A DNA stretch of 64,000 bases from Streptomyces sp. AM 4-1-1 (GTDB taxonomy: Bacteria > Actinomycetota > Actinomycetes > Streptomycetales > Streptomycetaceae), in assembly GCF_029167625.1 (NCBI RefSeq), contig NZ_CP119145.1, positions 6,696,001 through 6,760,000 on the forward strand, given 5' to 3'. The notes beneath the pieces were generated by a model, which saw only the letters and a list, made by a program, of their open reading frames with translations, searched no databases and was not told the DNA's origin. Positions 26,279 to 37,569 of this stretch are shown piece by piece (the first letter of the stretch is position 1; every line of letters begins with the position of its first letter). The position numbers were made by a program, and so were the translations under genes.

Positions 26279-28449
26279 CTATCCCCGCCCCGGCGCCGCA
26301 GCCCGCGGCCGAGCAGCCGGACGGCGCCGAGGACCGGCTCCGGCGCTTCGCCAGGATCTGGAGCCGGGCCATCTTCCCCTCGACGGCCACCTCCCTGAGC
26401 CGCCCGGAGTTCGAGCGCCATCTGCTGCCCCTGGCACGGCAGTTGAGCGACGCCCTGCACATACGGCCGTTCGACCCGGCGCCCGCGCAACTCGTCGGCG
26501 CCGCCCTGGTCGCCGCCCACTGCACGGACCCGGACGCGCTCAGCCGCACCCTCGGCGTCGTCGACTCGTACCTGGTGCTCTACTGCGGTGGAAACGGCCC
26601 GCTGGAGCTCTCGACCGAGGAGAGCAGGGCGCGCTGCGCCCGTCTCCAGCACTCCCTCGCCGGCGGCTTCACCCAGGCGCTGCGCGAGCGGACCCTGGCG
26701 GAGCAGGAGGCCATCGCCCGCTCCGCACTCACCGCGCGCAGCGACGCGGAACAGGCCCTGCACATCACCGAGACCCGCTTCCGCGCCGTCTTCAAGGACG
26801 CCGCCATCGGCATCGGCATCGCTGACCTCGACGGCAACGTGCTGGAGATCAACGACACCCTCACCCGGATGTTCGGCGGCCTCGAACACCACGTCCGCAG
26901 CCACAAGGTGAACGAATGGGTCCACCCCGAGGACTCCCCGGCGGTCTGGAAGTACTACGGCGAACTGGTACGCGGCGAACGCGACCACTACCGGGTGGAG
27001 AAGCCCTACTACCGCAACGACGGCACCGTCCTGTGGACCAACCTCACGGTGTCGCTGCTGCGTGACCCCGAGGGCCGCCCGCAGTACCAGCTGGCGCTGA
27101 TGGAGGACACCACCGAGCGCAGACTGCTCAACCTGCGGCTGCGCTACGAGGCCACGCACGACGCGCTCACCGGACTGCCCAACCGGACGCTGTTCTTCGA
27201 ACGCCTGGAGAAGGCGCTCGCGAGCCGGGACGGCGGCCGGTTCGGGCTCTGCTACCTCGACCTGGACGGCTTCAAGGCGATCAACGACAGCCTGGGGCAC
27301 GCGGCCGGGGACCGGCTGCTCGTCGAGGTGGCCGACCGGCTCGAGAGCTGCGCGACCGCGCGCGGCGAGATGGTGGCGCGGCTCGGCGGCGACGAGTTCG
27401 TGGCCCTCACCACCGGGCCGGACACCGAGCGCGAGGTCGACGACCTGGCCTGCCGGATTCTCGGGGCGCTGTCCTCACCGATCAGGCTCGACGGCCGTGA
27501 ACTGACCGTACGGGGCTCGATCGGCATCGTCGAGGGACCGGCCGGCGAACGCAGCGCCGCCGAGGTGCTGCGCAGCGCCGACATCACGATGTACCGGGCC
27601 AAGTCGGCGGGTGGCAACCGGTTCGAGTTCGCCGACGCCGAGGCGGACGCCCTCGCCATCACCCGGCACGGCCTGACCACCGCCCTGCCCGCGGCCCTGG
27701 AGCGTGGTGAGTTCTTCATCGAGTACCAGCCGCTCGTGCACCTGGGCGACGGCAGTGTGCACGGGGCGGAGGCGCTGGTGCGCTGGTGCCATCCGCAGCA
27801 CGGGGTGCTCGGACCGGACCGGTTCATCGCGCTCGCCGAGCACACCGGGCTGATCGTCCCGCTCGGCCGCTGGGTGCTGGAGGAGTCCGTACGCCAGGCC
27901 AACTTCTGGCAGGAGCGGCACAGCGACGGCGGTCCGCTGCGGATCAACGTCAACCTCTCGCCGGCCCAGCTGCACCATCCGAGGCTGGTCGCCGAGACGG
28001 TGGACGTCCTGGAGCGGTCGGGCCTGGAGCCCGCGGCGCTCTGCCTGGAGGTCACCGAGTCCGCGCTGATCGGCGCCGACGACGATCTGCTCAAGCCGCT
28101 GCGGCAGCTGGCCGAGATGGGTGTGAACATAGCGCTCGACGACTTCGGCACCGGTTATTCCAACCTGGCCAATCTGCGCCGGCTGCCGGTGAGCGTCCTC
28201 AAGCTGGACCGCTCCTTCACCCAGGGGATGCAGCAGCACCCGGCCGACCCGGTCGATCTGAAGATCGTCGAGGGCATCGTCTCGTTGGCGCACAGCCTGG
28301 AGCTCGCCGTGACGGTGGAGGGCGTGGAGACCGGGGCCCAGGCCGAGCAGTTGCGGGCCCTGGGCTGCGACACGGCCCAGGGCTGGTACTACGCGCGGCC
28401 GGGAGCCCCCGACCGCATCCACTCACTGCTGCTGGCCGACGCCGTCTGA
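26275..28449 (+). CDS. PAS-GGDEF-EAL protein (RmdA-like c-di-GMP enzyme)
   Basis: 724 residues, cytosolic, from the GTG overlapping the previous stop. N-terminal helical region (1-150), PAS domain (about 165-285: RFRAVFKDAAIGIGIADLDG to YQLALMEDTTERR), GGDEF (about 295-450) with intact GGDEF at 371-375 and no RxxD I-site before it, and EAL (about 465-715) with Glu499 in EALVRW, NVNLSPAQL, CLEVTES, DDFGTGYSNL and VEGVET. Both cyclase and phosphodiesterase motifs are intact. Order and location beside the sdh genes recall S. coelicolor RmdA (SCO0928, near SCO0922-0924), where the protein affects aerial growth; orthology is inferred. Confidence 0.93.
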   Translation: MTIPAPAPQPAAEQPDGAEDRLRRFARIWSRAIFPSTATSLSRPEFERHLLPLARQLSDALHIRPFDPAPAQLVGAALVAAHCTDPDALSRTLGVVDSYLVLYCGGNGPLELSTEESRARCARLQHSLAGGFTQALRERTLAEQEAIARSALTARSDAEQALHITETRFRAVFKDAAIGIGIADLDGNVLEINDTLTRMFGGLEHHVRSHKVNEWVHPEDSPAVWKYYGELVRGERDHYRVEKPYYRNDGTVLWTNLTVSLLRDPEGRPQYQLALMEDTTERRLLNLRLRYEATHDALTGLPNRTLFFERLEKALASRDGGRFGLCYLDLDGFKAINDSLGHAAGDRLLVEVADRLESCATARGEMVARLGGDEFVALTTGPDTEREVDDLACRILGALSSPIRLDGRELTVRGSIGIVEGPAGERSAAEVLRSADITMYRAKSAGGNRFEFADAEADALAITRHGLTTALPAALERGEFFIEYQPLVHLGDGSVHGAEALVRWCHPQHGVLGPDRFIALAEHTGLIVPLGRWVLEESVRQANFWQERHSDGGPLRINVNLSPAQLHHPRLVAETVDVLERSGLEPAALCLEVTESALIGADDDLLKPLRQLAEMGVNIALDDFGTGYSNLANLRRLPVSVLKLDRSFTQGMQQHPADPVDLKIVEGIVSLAHSLELAVTVEGVETGAQAEQLRALGCDTAQGWYYARPGAPDRIHSLLLADAV

Positions 28450-28503
28450 GGCGGCTCCCGGGCCGGGGCGGGCCCTCCCGGGCGGCTCCCCGGTCCGGAC
28501 CGC

Positions 28504-29400
28504 TCAGCCGGTCGCCGGCCGGCTCGTCAGCAGGAGTCTCTGCAGTTCACGGGCCGCGCGTGGCGGTGCCACGTCGCTGCGGTGCGCGAGGGCGATCGCG
28601 CGCCGCAGCCCGGGTCCGGCCAGCGGGGTGGTGCGCAGGTCATGGCCCGCCCGGGTGGCGACCATGCTCGGCACCACGGCGATGCCCAGCCCCGCCCGTA
28701 CGAACCCGAGCACCGCGTCCATCTCACCGCCCTCCACCGTGAACGACGGCTCGAACCCCTCGGCGCGGCAGGCGGCCACCGTGAGTTCCCGCAGGTCGTA
28801 GCCGTGCCGGAACATCACGAGCGATTCGTGGCGAAGATCGGAGATCCGTACGGCCCCGCCCCGCCCGGGACGCGGCCGGGCCGTCGACGACACGACCACC
28901 AGGTCCTCGTGCAGCAGCTCCACCGTCGTCAGCGCGGGGGAGGCGGCGGGCAGCGGCAGCACCACCAGCGCGAGGTCGAGAGCGCCCCGCGCCAGTTCCC
29001 GTACGAGGTCGTGCGAGCCCCCCTCCTCCAGCAGCAGCTCGATCCCGGGGTGCAGATCGTGGAAGGCGCGCAGCACATCGGGCAGCAGCCCGGTGCAGAT
29101 GCTCGGGGTGGCGCCGAGCCTGACCCGGCCCCGGCGCAACTGCACCAGTTCCTGCACCTCGCGGCGGGCGGTGTCGGCGTCGGCGAGAATCCGCCGGGCG
29201 AGCGGGAGCAGCGTCCCGCCCGCGTCGGTGAGCGTGATGTTCCCCCGGGCCCGGCTGAACAGCTCGGCGCCCAGCTCCTTCTCCAGTGCCCGGATCTGCT
29301 GGGAGAGCGAGGGCTGTGAGACATGCACCGCCTCGGCGGCGCGGGTGAAGTGCCGGGCCTCGGCGACGGCCACGAAATAGGCGAGCTGTTGGAGGTGCAT
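28504..29400 (-). CDS. LysR-family transcriptional regulator
   Basis: 298 residues from the ATG of MHLQQLAYFVAVAEARHFTR; ten codons more are open upstream but would cover the operator. The winged HTH occupies residues 1-60 (AAEAVHVSQPSLSQQIRALE), followed by the LysR substrate-binding domain with VRLGATPSICTGLLPDVL and a C-terminal VLGFVRAGLGIAVVPSMVA. It is divergent from the sdh operon with 96 bases between the start codons, the usual LysR arrangement, so it probably controls sdh and itself in response to a dicarboxylate. Confidence 0.94.
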   Translation of the reverse strand: MHLQQLAYFVAVAEARHFTRAAEAVHVSQPSLSQQIRALEKELGAELFSRARGNITLTDAGGTLLPLARRILADADTARREVQELVQLRRGRVRLGATPSICTGLLPDVLRAFHDLHPGIELLLEEGGSHDLVRELARGALDLALVVLPLPAASPALTTVELLHEDLVVVSSTARPRPGRGGAVRISDLRHESLVMFRHGYDLRELTVAACRAEGFEPSFTVEGGEMDAVLGFVRAGLGIAVVPSMVATRAGHDLRTTPLAGPGLRRAIALAHRSDVAPPRAARELQRLLLTSRPATG

Positions 29401-29428
29401 GGGCCCACGATAACGAGGCGTGATAGTC

Positions 29429-29489
29429 ATAGCCTATGGAGATGAGCCGGACCATGTCTTGGACTGATGGGGTTGTCCGGTCCTAGCGT
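29429..29489 (+). promoter_or_regulatory. LysR-type operator and leaderless sdh promoter
   Basis: The perfect palindrome ATAG-C-CTAT (29429-29437) lies between the divergent LysR and sdhC genes and fits the T-N11-A style of LysR boxes. Downstream, TTGGAC (29459-29464) and TAGCGT (29484-29489) form a promoter with a 19-base spacer, and the ATG of sdhC follows the -10 box by seven bases, predicting a leaderless transcript. The palindrome is just upstream of the -35 box, a position for activation. Confidence 0.6.
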
Positions 29490-29496
29490 CGTGTCC

Positions 29497-30204
29497 ATGG
29501 CATCGGCAACCCGGACGGACCGACGGCCGTCCATGACGCGCACGCTCTGGGACTCGTCCGTCGGCAAGAAGACGATCATGGCGGTGAGCGGCCTGGTCAT
29601 GCTCCTGTACCTGGTCGCCCACATGGTGGGGAACCTGAAGATCTTCTTCGGGCCCGGCGAGTTCAACCACTACGCCCACTGGCTGAGGGTCATGGGCGAG
29701 CCCGTGCTGCACCGCGAGTGGGGGCTCTGGATCGTCCGTGTGGTGCTCGTCGCGGCCGTCGTGCTGCACGCCGTCTCCGCGTACCAGCTGAGCCGCCGCG
29801 ACATCCGGGCGCGGCCCGCCAAGTACGTCCACAGCAGGCCCCGCGCGAGCTATGCCACCCGCACCATGCGCTGGGGCGGGATCATCCTGGCCCTGTTCAT
29901 CGTCTGGCACATCCTCGATCTGACGACCGGTACCGCGCATCCCGGCGGCTTCCAGCCCGGACATCCGTATCAGAACGTCATCGACACCTTCTCCACCTGG
30001 TACGGAGACGTCGTCTACATCGCGGCGGTGCTCGCGCTCGGCCTGCACGTCCAGCACGGCTTCTGGAGCGCGGCCCAGACCCTCGGTGTGGGCAACGCGG
30101 CCCGCGACCGTGTCCTCAAGACCGCCGCCAACGTCCTCGCGGTGGCACTGACCGCGGGTTTCGTCTCCGTACCCGTCGCCGTCATGACCGGAGTGGTGAG
30201 CTGA
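29497..30204 (+). CDS. sdhC: Succinate dehydrogenase/fumarate reductase cytochrome b subunit
   Basis: 235 residues with five TM helices (GKKTIMAVSGLVMLLYLVAHM; LWIVRVVLVAAVVLHAVSAY; MRWGGIILALFIVWHILDL; VVYIAAVLALGLHVQHGFWS; VLAVALTAGFVSVPVAVM). His in VAHMVGN, VLHAVSA, IVWHILD and LHVQHGF are candidate ligands of two hemes b, as in single-subunit (B-type) membrane anchors of Bacillus and Wolinella. I chose the second ATG because the -10 box falls directly in front of it; an ATG ten codons earlier is in frame. It transfers electrons between the quinone pool and SdhB. Confidence 0.93.
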   Translation: MASATRTDRRPSMTRTLWDSSVGKKTIMAVSGLVMLLYLVAHMVGNLKIFFGPGEFNHYAHWLRVMGEPVLHREWGLWIVRVVLVAAVVLHAVSAYQLSRRDIRARPAKYVHSRPRASYATRTMRWGGIILALFIVWHILDLTTGTAHPGGFQPGHPYQNVIDTFSTWYGDVVYIAAVLALGLHVQHGFWSAAQTLGVGNAARDRVLKTAANVLAVALTAGFVSVPVAVMTGVVS

Positions 30205-32150
<1,946 letters not shown>

Positions 32151-32154
<4 letters not shown>

Positions 32155-32897
32155 GGCTCACCCTGCGCGTCTGGCGTCAGCGCGACGCCGAAGCACCTGG
32201 CGCCATGGCCACCTACGAAGTCGACGGAATCTCACCGGACATGTCGTTCCTGGAGATGCTCGACACCCTCAACGAGGAACTGATCCTGGGCGGGGACGAC
32301 CCCGTCGCCTTCGACCACGACTGCCGCGAGGGCATCTGCGGGGCGTGCAGTCTCGTCATCAACGGCGACGCCCACGGTCCCGAGCGCACCACCACCTGCC
32401 AGCTCCACATGCGGTCCTTCCGGGACGGCGACACGATCGACGTCGAGCCGTGGCGCGCCTCGGCCTTCCCGGTGGTCAGGGATCTCGTCGTGGACCGCTC
32501 CGCCCTCGACCGGATCATCCAGTCCGGCGGATACATCACCGTCCCGACCGGGGCCGCGCCCGAGGCGCACGCCACCCCGGTGCCCAAACCGGACGCCGAC
32601 CTCGCCTTCGAGCACGCCGAGTGCATCGGCTGCGGAGCCTGCGTCGCCGCCTGCCCCAACGGATCGGCGATGCTCTTCACCTCGGCGAAGGTCAACCACC
32701 TCAACGTCCTCCCGCAAGGCGCTCCCGAGCGGGAGACCCGGGTGCTGGACATGGTCGCCACCATGGACGAGGAGGGCTTCGGCGGCTGCACACTGGCCGG
32801 CGAGTGTGCCACCGCCTGCCCGAAGGGCATCCCGCTGCCGTCGATCGCCGCGATGAACAAGGAGTGGCTGCGCGCCACCCGCAAGGTCCGCCGCTGA
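32151..32897 (+). CDS. sdhB: Succinate dehydrogenase/fumarate reductase iron-sulfur subunit
   Basis: 248 residues. The plant-type ferredoxin domain holds the [2Fe-2S] ligands in [16 protein letters not shown] and TTCQLHM; the C-terminal half holds [18 protein letters not shown] and [18 protein letters not shown] for the two further clusters. It wires FAD to heme b. Its TGA lies within the left arm of a 21-bp terminator hairpin, so translation termination and transcription termination are physically tied. No fourth subunit gene follows, as expected for the B-type enzyme. Confidence 0.96.
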
Positions 32898-32938
32898 CGG
32901 CGGGCGGGCCGCCACCGCCCGCCCGCCGTCAGCGGCGG
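32888..32938. terminator. Strong intrinsic terminator, 21-bp perfect stem
   Basis: CCGCCGCTGACGGCGGGCGG plus G (32888-32908) is followed after a 9-base loop by its exact complement (32918-32938). The sdhB stop codon (32895-32897) is in the left arm. The hairpin can also end the convergent chitinase transcript. Confidence 0.85.
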
Positions 32939-33007
32939 AACACGGCGAGTTCCTGGCCCCGGAGGCCGCCCACCTCCAGGACCAGGAAGAACCGATGGAT
33001 CACACGG

Positions 33008-34774
33008 TCAGGAGGTGACGGAGATGTCGTCGCCGTGGACCGTGCCCTGCGCGTACCAGCCGTGCAGATAGACCGTCACCGTGCCGGACGAGCCGGTGGT
33101 GAAGGACGTCGACTGCTGCGACCAGCCGCTCGACGAGGTCCAGACGCTCGCCGTCGCACCGCCGCGCACGCCGAGGTAGGCGTAGTTGCCCTGCACCCAG
33201 CCGCTCAGCTTGTACGTGGTGTTGGGGGAGAGGGCGAGCGTCTGGGTGCACTCACCGGTCTGCGAGGCGCTCGCCGCCGCGGCCAGGGCGTGCGAACCGC
33301 CGTGCACCGGGGTGGTCACGACCGCGCCGCCGCTCTCACAGGTCCACGGACCCAGCGAGCCGGTCTCGAAGTCGCCGTTCACCACGGCGCCGCCGCCTCC
33401 GCCGCCCGGGGAGGTGACCGAGAGCGTGAAGGACGCCGAGTGGCTGAGTGAGCCGGACGCACCGGTCACCGTGAGCGGGTACGTGCCGGGAGCGGCCGAC
33501 TCCGCCGCGCTGAGCGTCAGTTGTGACGTGCCGCCCGCGGTGACCGAGGACGGGCTGAGCGTGGCCGTCACTCCGGCGGGCGCCCCGGTGACCGTCAGGG
33601 CGACGGTCTTCGCGTTGCCCGAGATGACCGAGGTCTTCACGGTGGCCGTGGCCGAAGCGCCCGGCTGCACCGTGCCCGCTCCGGGGACGATGTCCACGGA
33701 GTAGTCGTCCGTCACCGGGCCGCCCGGGCCGGAGAACGGTGCGAAGGTGTGGGAGAAGTACCAGGTGTCCTGCGCGATGCCGGAGCAGGTGTCCGAGCCG
33801 CCGGTACCGGGGCAGCCGCCGTTGTCACGCTGGAGCGCCCAGAACGAGAGCGTGTTGATGTTCCTGGAGACGGCCCAGTTGTAGACCGCGGTGGCGTCGG
33901 CGGTGGTGAACGTTTCGGCCGGGCCGTAGTCGTCGATGCCCGGCATCTCGGTGACACCGATCATGCCCCAGAGCTGGGACGCCGTCCGGTCCGGGTAGAG
34001 ATCGGCCAGTTGGTCGCGCAGACCGGCCGCCGCCGTCTGGGTGTCCTGCGCCATGTTGTGCGAGGCGCCGTCGTAGTAGTCGAACGTCATGAGGTTCACG
34101 ACGTCGACCTTGGCGCCGTTGGACTTGGCGTTCTCCAGCACCGCGAGGCCACTGTCGGCGAGACCGCTCGTGGTGGTGGGCAGGGTGTACGAGATCTGCA
34201 CCGAACGGCCGTTGGCCGCCGCCCAGTCCTGCACCTTCTTGATCGCCTTGTTGCGGCGGTCGACACCGCCGCTGTTCTCCAGCGAGTTGTCCTCGATGTC
34301 CATGTCGAGGCGGGAGACGTCGTAGGTCGTGATGACCTTCTCGTACGCCGCCGCGATGGAGTCGACGCTCGTGCAGCTGTCGGCGATCTCGGTGCCGCCG
34401 TTGTCGGCCGTGTAGCCGCCGAACGACGGGATCACGTCACCCCCGCGCGACCGCATGGCCGTGAAGTCGGCGCCGAACTCGGACTGGGCGATGGGCTGTC
34501 CCGAATCGCCGTTCCAGTACGGGGTGCAGGAGCCGCGTGTCGCGGTCTGGATGAACGCCATGGTCAGGTACTTGGCGCCGGACTGCTGCGCGAGCGCGGC
34601 GGGGCTGTCCCCGTTCCACGCCTCGAAGTAGGGGGCGAAGACATGCGCGGGCAGTGGGGTGGCGGCGGTCGTGGCGGCCTGCGCGGCGGGGCCCGCGCCG
34701 AGGAACAGACCGGCGGAGGCGGCGGCCGTGGCCAGGACGCTCAGCAGGACACTGGCGGATCTTGGACGTCTCAT
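33008..34774 (-). CDS. Secreted GH18 chitinase with Ig-like and carbohydrate-binding domains
   Basis: 588 residues. Signal peptide to about 33 (LLSVLATAAASAGLFLGAGP then AQA), GH18 barrel about 40-350 with the catalytic DxDxE in RLDMDIEDNS (Asp157, Asp159, Glu161) and YYDG/WALQRDNGG motifs, an Ig-like fold about 360-450 (DYSVDIVPGAGTVQPG ...), a Gly6 linker and a C-terminal CBM-like beta-sandwich (VVNGDFETGSLGPWTCESG ...) of about 130 residues. It hydrolyses chitin outside the cell by substrate-assisted catalysis. A DasR-like operator overlaps its promoter. The ATG is preceded by GGGAGAATC. Confidence 0.95.
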   Translation of the reverse strand: MRRPRSASVLLSVLATAAASAGLFLGAGPAAQAATTAATPLPAHVFAPYFEAWNGDSPAALAQQSGAKYLTMAFIQTATRGSCTPYWNGDSGQPIAQSEFGADFTAMRSRGGDVIPSFGGYTADNGGTEIADSCTSVDSIAAAYEKVITTYDVSRLDMDIEDNSLENSGGVDRRNKAIKKVQDWAAANGRSVQISYTLPTTTSGLADSGLAVLENAKSNGAKVDVVNLMTFDYYDGASHNMAQDTQTAAAGLRDQLADLYPDRTASQLWGMIGVTEMPGIDDYGPAETFTTADATAVYNWAVSRNINTLSFWALQRDNGGCPGTGGSDTCSGIAQDTWYFSHTFAPFSGPGGPVTDDYSVDIVPGAGTVQPGASATATVKTSVISGNAKTVALTVTGAPAGVTATLSPSSVTAGGTSQLTLSAAESAAPGTYPLTVTGASGSLSHSASFTLSVTSPGGGGGGAVVNGDFETGSLGPWTCESGGAVVTTPVHGGSHALAAAASASQTGECTQTLALSPNTTYKLSGWVQGNYAYLGVRGGATASVWTSSSGWSQQSTSFTTGSSGTVTVYLHGWYAQGTVHGDDISVTS

Positions 34775-34910
34775 GGATTCTCCCAGCGGGGTGAGACAGC
34801 AAGCGGATCGCGCGGCTCGGCCGCGCCCGGGGGTGAGGGCGCGGCCCGTTCCTGTGAGTCCCGGCCGGGGTCACGTGCCCCACGACACACAGCCGCCGTG
34901 GGGCATGCCC

Positions 34911-34939
34911 ATAATTGGTCTGGACCATCATGTGGTCAA
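34911..34939 (-). promoter_or_regulatory. Chitinase promoter with DasR-like (dre) operator
   Basis: On the minus strand TTGACC (34939-34934) and AATTAT (34916-34911) are spaced by 17 bases. The spacer is filled by TGGTCCAGACCA (34927-34916), an inverted repeat matching 12 of 16 positions of the dre consensus ACTGGTCTAGACCAGT with flanks. The site is about 140 bases upstream of the chitinase ATG. DasR is the GlcNAc-responsive GntR regulator of chitin use in Streptomyces; binding here is inferred. Confidence 0.65.
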
Positions 34940-35020
34940 TGTTCTTTGCCTTTTCATTCCCTACTCTTGCCTGGAGCGGTAACTCCGCTTCTCACCGCAC
35001 CGGTTGGGAATGTCCGGCGT

Positions 35021-37507
35021 TCAGCGCGCCCGGAGGGCGGCGGAGAGGTACGGCGCGGTACGGCTGTCCGCCGCCCCGGCCACCTCGCCCGGGGGGCCCG
35101 CCGCGACGATCCGGCCGCCCCGGTCACCACCGCCCGGACCCAGGTCGATCACCCAGTCGGCGCCCGCCACCACGGCCATGTCGTGTTCGACGACCACCAC
35201 CGTGCCGCCGGCCTCCACCAGCCCGTGCAACTGCCGCATCAGCACCTCGACATCGGCCGGATGCAACCCCGTCGTCGGCTCGTCCAGGAGGTACACCGTC
35301 CGTCCGCGCCGGGTCCGCTGCAACTCGGTCGCGAGCTTGATCCGCTGCGCCTCGCCGCCGGACAGCTCCGTGGCCGGCTGACCGAGTGTCAGATAGCCGA
35401 GTCCGACATCGAGCAGGGTCCGCAGACCGCGCGTGGCGGCGGGGGTGCCGGCGAAGAACTCGGCCGCCGACTCCACGGTCAGGCCGAGCACCTGCGCGAT
35501 GTCCAGGCCGCGCAGCGTGACTTCCAGCGTCCGCGGGTTGTAGCGCGCGCCGTGACAGTCCGGGCAGGGGGTGTACGTACTGGGCAGGAACAGCAGCTCC
35601 ACGGAGACGAAACCCTCGCCCTGACAGGTCTCGCACCGCCCGCCCGGCACGTTGAACGAGAACCGCCCCGCCCGGTAACCGCGCTCGCGCGCCTCGTCCG
35701 TCGCGGCGAACAGCTTCCGTACGACGTCGAAGAGACCGGTGTACGTCGCCAGATTGGAGCGGGGCGTACGGCCGATGGGCTTCTGGTCCACCTGCACCAG
35801 CCGGTCCACCGCGTCCAGCCCCGACACCGACGCGCACCCGGAGAGAGCCACCGCCCTCCCGGAACTCCCGGAGTCGCCGGACGCCTCCGGAGCTCCGCGA
35901 CCCTCCGGACCCCCATCGCCTTCCGGCCCCCCACCGGTGCCTTCGCGGTCCCCGGCGAGCACCCCCGCCAGCACCTGCCCGACCAGCGTCGACTTCCCCG
36001 AGCCCGAAACCCCGGTGACCGCCGTGAACACCCCCAGCGGGAACGCCGCGTCCACCCCGCGCACATTGTGCCGCTCGACCCCGTCGAGCCTCAGCCAGCC
36101 GGAGGGCACCCGCGGTTCCCGGACCGGCGGCGGGTCCTCGTCGAACAGGAAGCGCCGTGTCGCCGACCCGGTCACCTGGGCCAGACCGGCCGGGGGCCCG
36201 CTGTGCAGCACCCTGCCACCGTGCTCGCCCGCCAGCGGGCCCACGTCGACCAGCCAGTCCGCCCGCCGCACCACGTCCATCTGGTGCTCCACCACGAAGA
36301 CCGTGTTCCCGGCCTCCTTCAGCCGTACCAGTACCGCGAGCAGCGCCTCGGTGTCCGCCGGGTGGAGACCCGCCGACGGTTCGTCGAGCACATAGACGAC
36401 TCCGAACAGCCCCGACCTCAACTGGGTCGCGAGCCGCAGCCGTTGCAGTTCCCCGGAGGAGAGCGTCGGCGCGGTGCGGTTCAGGCTCAGATAGCCGAGA
36501 CCCAGTTCGGTGACCGTCGCGATCCGGGCCAGCAGATCGGCCGTCAGCACCCGGGCAGTCCCGCCACCGTCCGCCGCCGACAGGACGTCGGCCAGGGAGG
36601 CGAGGGGCAGCGCGGCCAGTTCGGCGATCGTCCGCCCGGCGAACGTGACCGCCATCGCCTCGGGGCGCAGTCCGCCACCGCCGCAGACCGGGCACGGCTC
36701 ACTGGTCAGGAACCGCTCGGCCTTCGCCCGCAGCGACCGGCTCCTGGTGTCGGCGAACGTGTGCGTCACATAGCGCCGCGCACTCATGTACGTGCCCTGG
36801 TAGGGGCGTTGGATGCGCCCCGCGTCGCGTACCGGATGGACCGTGACCACCGGCTGCTCGTCGGTGAAGAGAATCCAGGTCCGGTCCTCCGGAGCCAGCT
36901 CGCGCCACGGCCGGTCGATGTCGTACCCCAGCGCGTCCAGCACATCGCGGAGGTTCTTGCCCTGCCAGGCGCCCGGCCACGCCGCGACGGCGCCCTCCCG
37001 GATCGACAGCGACGGGTCGGGCACGAGCAGTTCCTCGCTGGTGCGGTGCACGCGCCCCAGCCCGTGGCACTCGGGGCACGCCCCGGCGGCCGTGTTCGGC
37101 GAGAAGGAGTCCGAGTCGAGACGCCCGGCCCCGGCCGGGTAGTCACCGGCCCGCGAGAACAGCATCCGCAGCGAATTGGAGAGCGTGGTGACCGTGCCGA
37201 CCGACGACCGGGCGCCGGGCGCGGAACGCCGCTGCTCCAGGGAGACCGCGGGCGGCAGCCCGGTGATCTCCCCCACCTCGGGTGCCCCCACCTGGTGGAT
37301 CAGCCGCCGGGCGTACGGCGCGACGGACTCGAAGTAGCGGCGCTGCGCCTCGGCGTAGATCGTCCCGAACGCCAGTGAGGACTTGCCCGAGCCGGAGACC
37401 CCGGTGAAGACGGTCAGGGTGTCCCGGGGGATGTCGACGTCGACGTTCCGCAGATTGTGCTCACGGGCGCCGCGCACCCGGACGTACGGATCGTGGGGCG
37501 TGGACAT
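35021..37507 (-). CDS. UvrA paralogue (UvrA2/DrrC-like ABC excinuclease subunit)
   Basis: 828 residues, against about 950-1000 for true UvrA. Two ABC ATPase modules with Walker [15 protein letters not shown] (near 40) and [14 protein letters not shown] (near 510), signature [15 protein letters not shown] and [15 protein letters not shown], Walker [14 protein letters not shown] and [13 protein letters not shown], and zinc modules [24 protein letters not shown] and CPDCHG. The short signature-I insertion suggests loss of the UvrB-binding domain. Such paralogues give DNA-intercalator or drug tolerance in actinomycetes (for example DrrC). A low-complexity Gly/Glu/Ser stretch (about 540-580) separates parts of module 2. 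No uvrB nearby. Confidence 0.93.
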   Translation of the reverse strand: MSTPHDPYVRVRGAREHNLRNVDVDIPRDTLTVFTGVSGSGKSSLAFGTIYAEAQRRYFESVAPYARRLIHQVGAPEVGEITGLPPAVSLEQRRSAPGARSSVGTVTTLSNSLRMLFSRAGDYPAGAGRLDSDSFSPNTAAGACPECHGLGRVHRTSEELLVPDPSLSIREGAVAAWPGAWQGKNLRDVLDALGYDIDRPWRELAPEDRTWILFTDEQPVVTVHPVRDAGRIQRPYQGTYMSARRYVTHTFADTRSRSLRAKAERFLTSEPCPVCGGGGLRPEAMAVTFAGRTIAELAALPLASLADVLSAADGGGTARVLTADLLARIATVTELGLGYLSLNRTAPTLSSGELQRLRLATQLRSGLFGVVYVLDEPSAGLHPADTEALLAVLVRLKEAGNTVFVVEHQMDVVRRADWLVDVGPLAGEHGGRVLHSGPPAGLAQVTGSATRRFLFDEDPPPVREPRVPSGWLRLDGVERHNVRGVDAAFPLGVFTAVTGVSGSGKSTLVGQVLAGVLAGDREGTGGGPEGDGGPEGRGAPEASGDSGSSGRAVALSGCASVSGLDAVDRLVQVDQKPIGRTPRSNLATYTGLFDVVRKLFAATDEARERGYRAGRFSFNVPGGRCETCQGEGFVSVELLFLPSTYTPCPDCHGARYNPRTLEVTLRGLDIAQVLGLTVESAAEFFAGTPAATRGLRTLLDVGLGYLTLGQPATELSGGEAQRIKLATELQRTRRGRTVYLLDEPTTGLHPADVEVLMRQLHGLVEAGGTVVVVEHDMAVVAGADWVIDLGPGGGDRGGRIVAAGPPGEVAGAADSRTAPYLSAALRAR

Positions 37508-37569
37508 CGGCGCGGGAACTCCGTACGGATCGGGACGGAACGGTTGGTGTCGGTCGAACAGTCCGAATT

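Noticed and set aside
33749..37378. 1209-residue plus-strand frame
   Set aside because: Arg/Gly/Pro-rich shadow of the chitinase and UvrA2 genes with no motifs.
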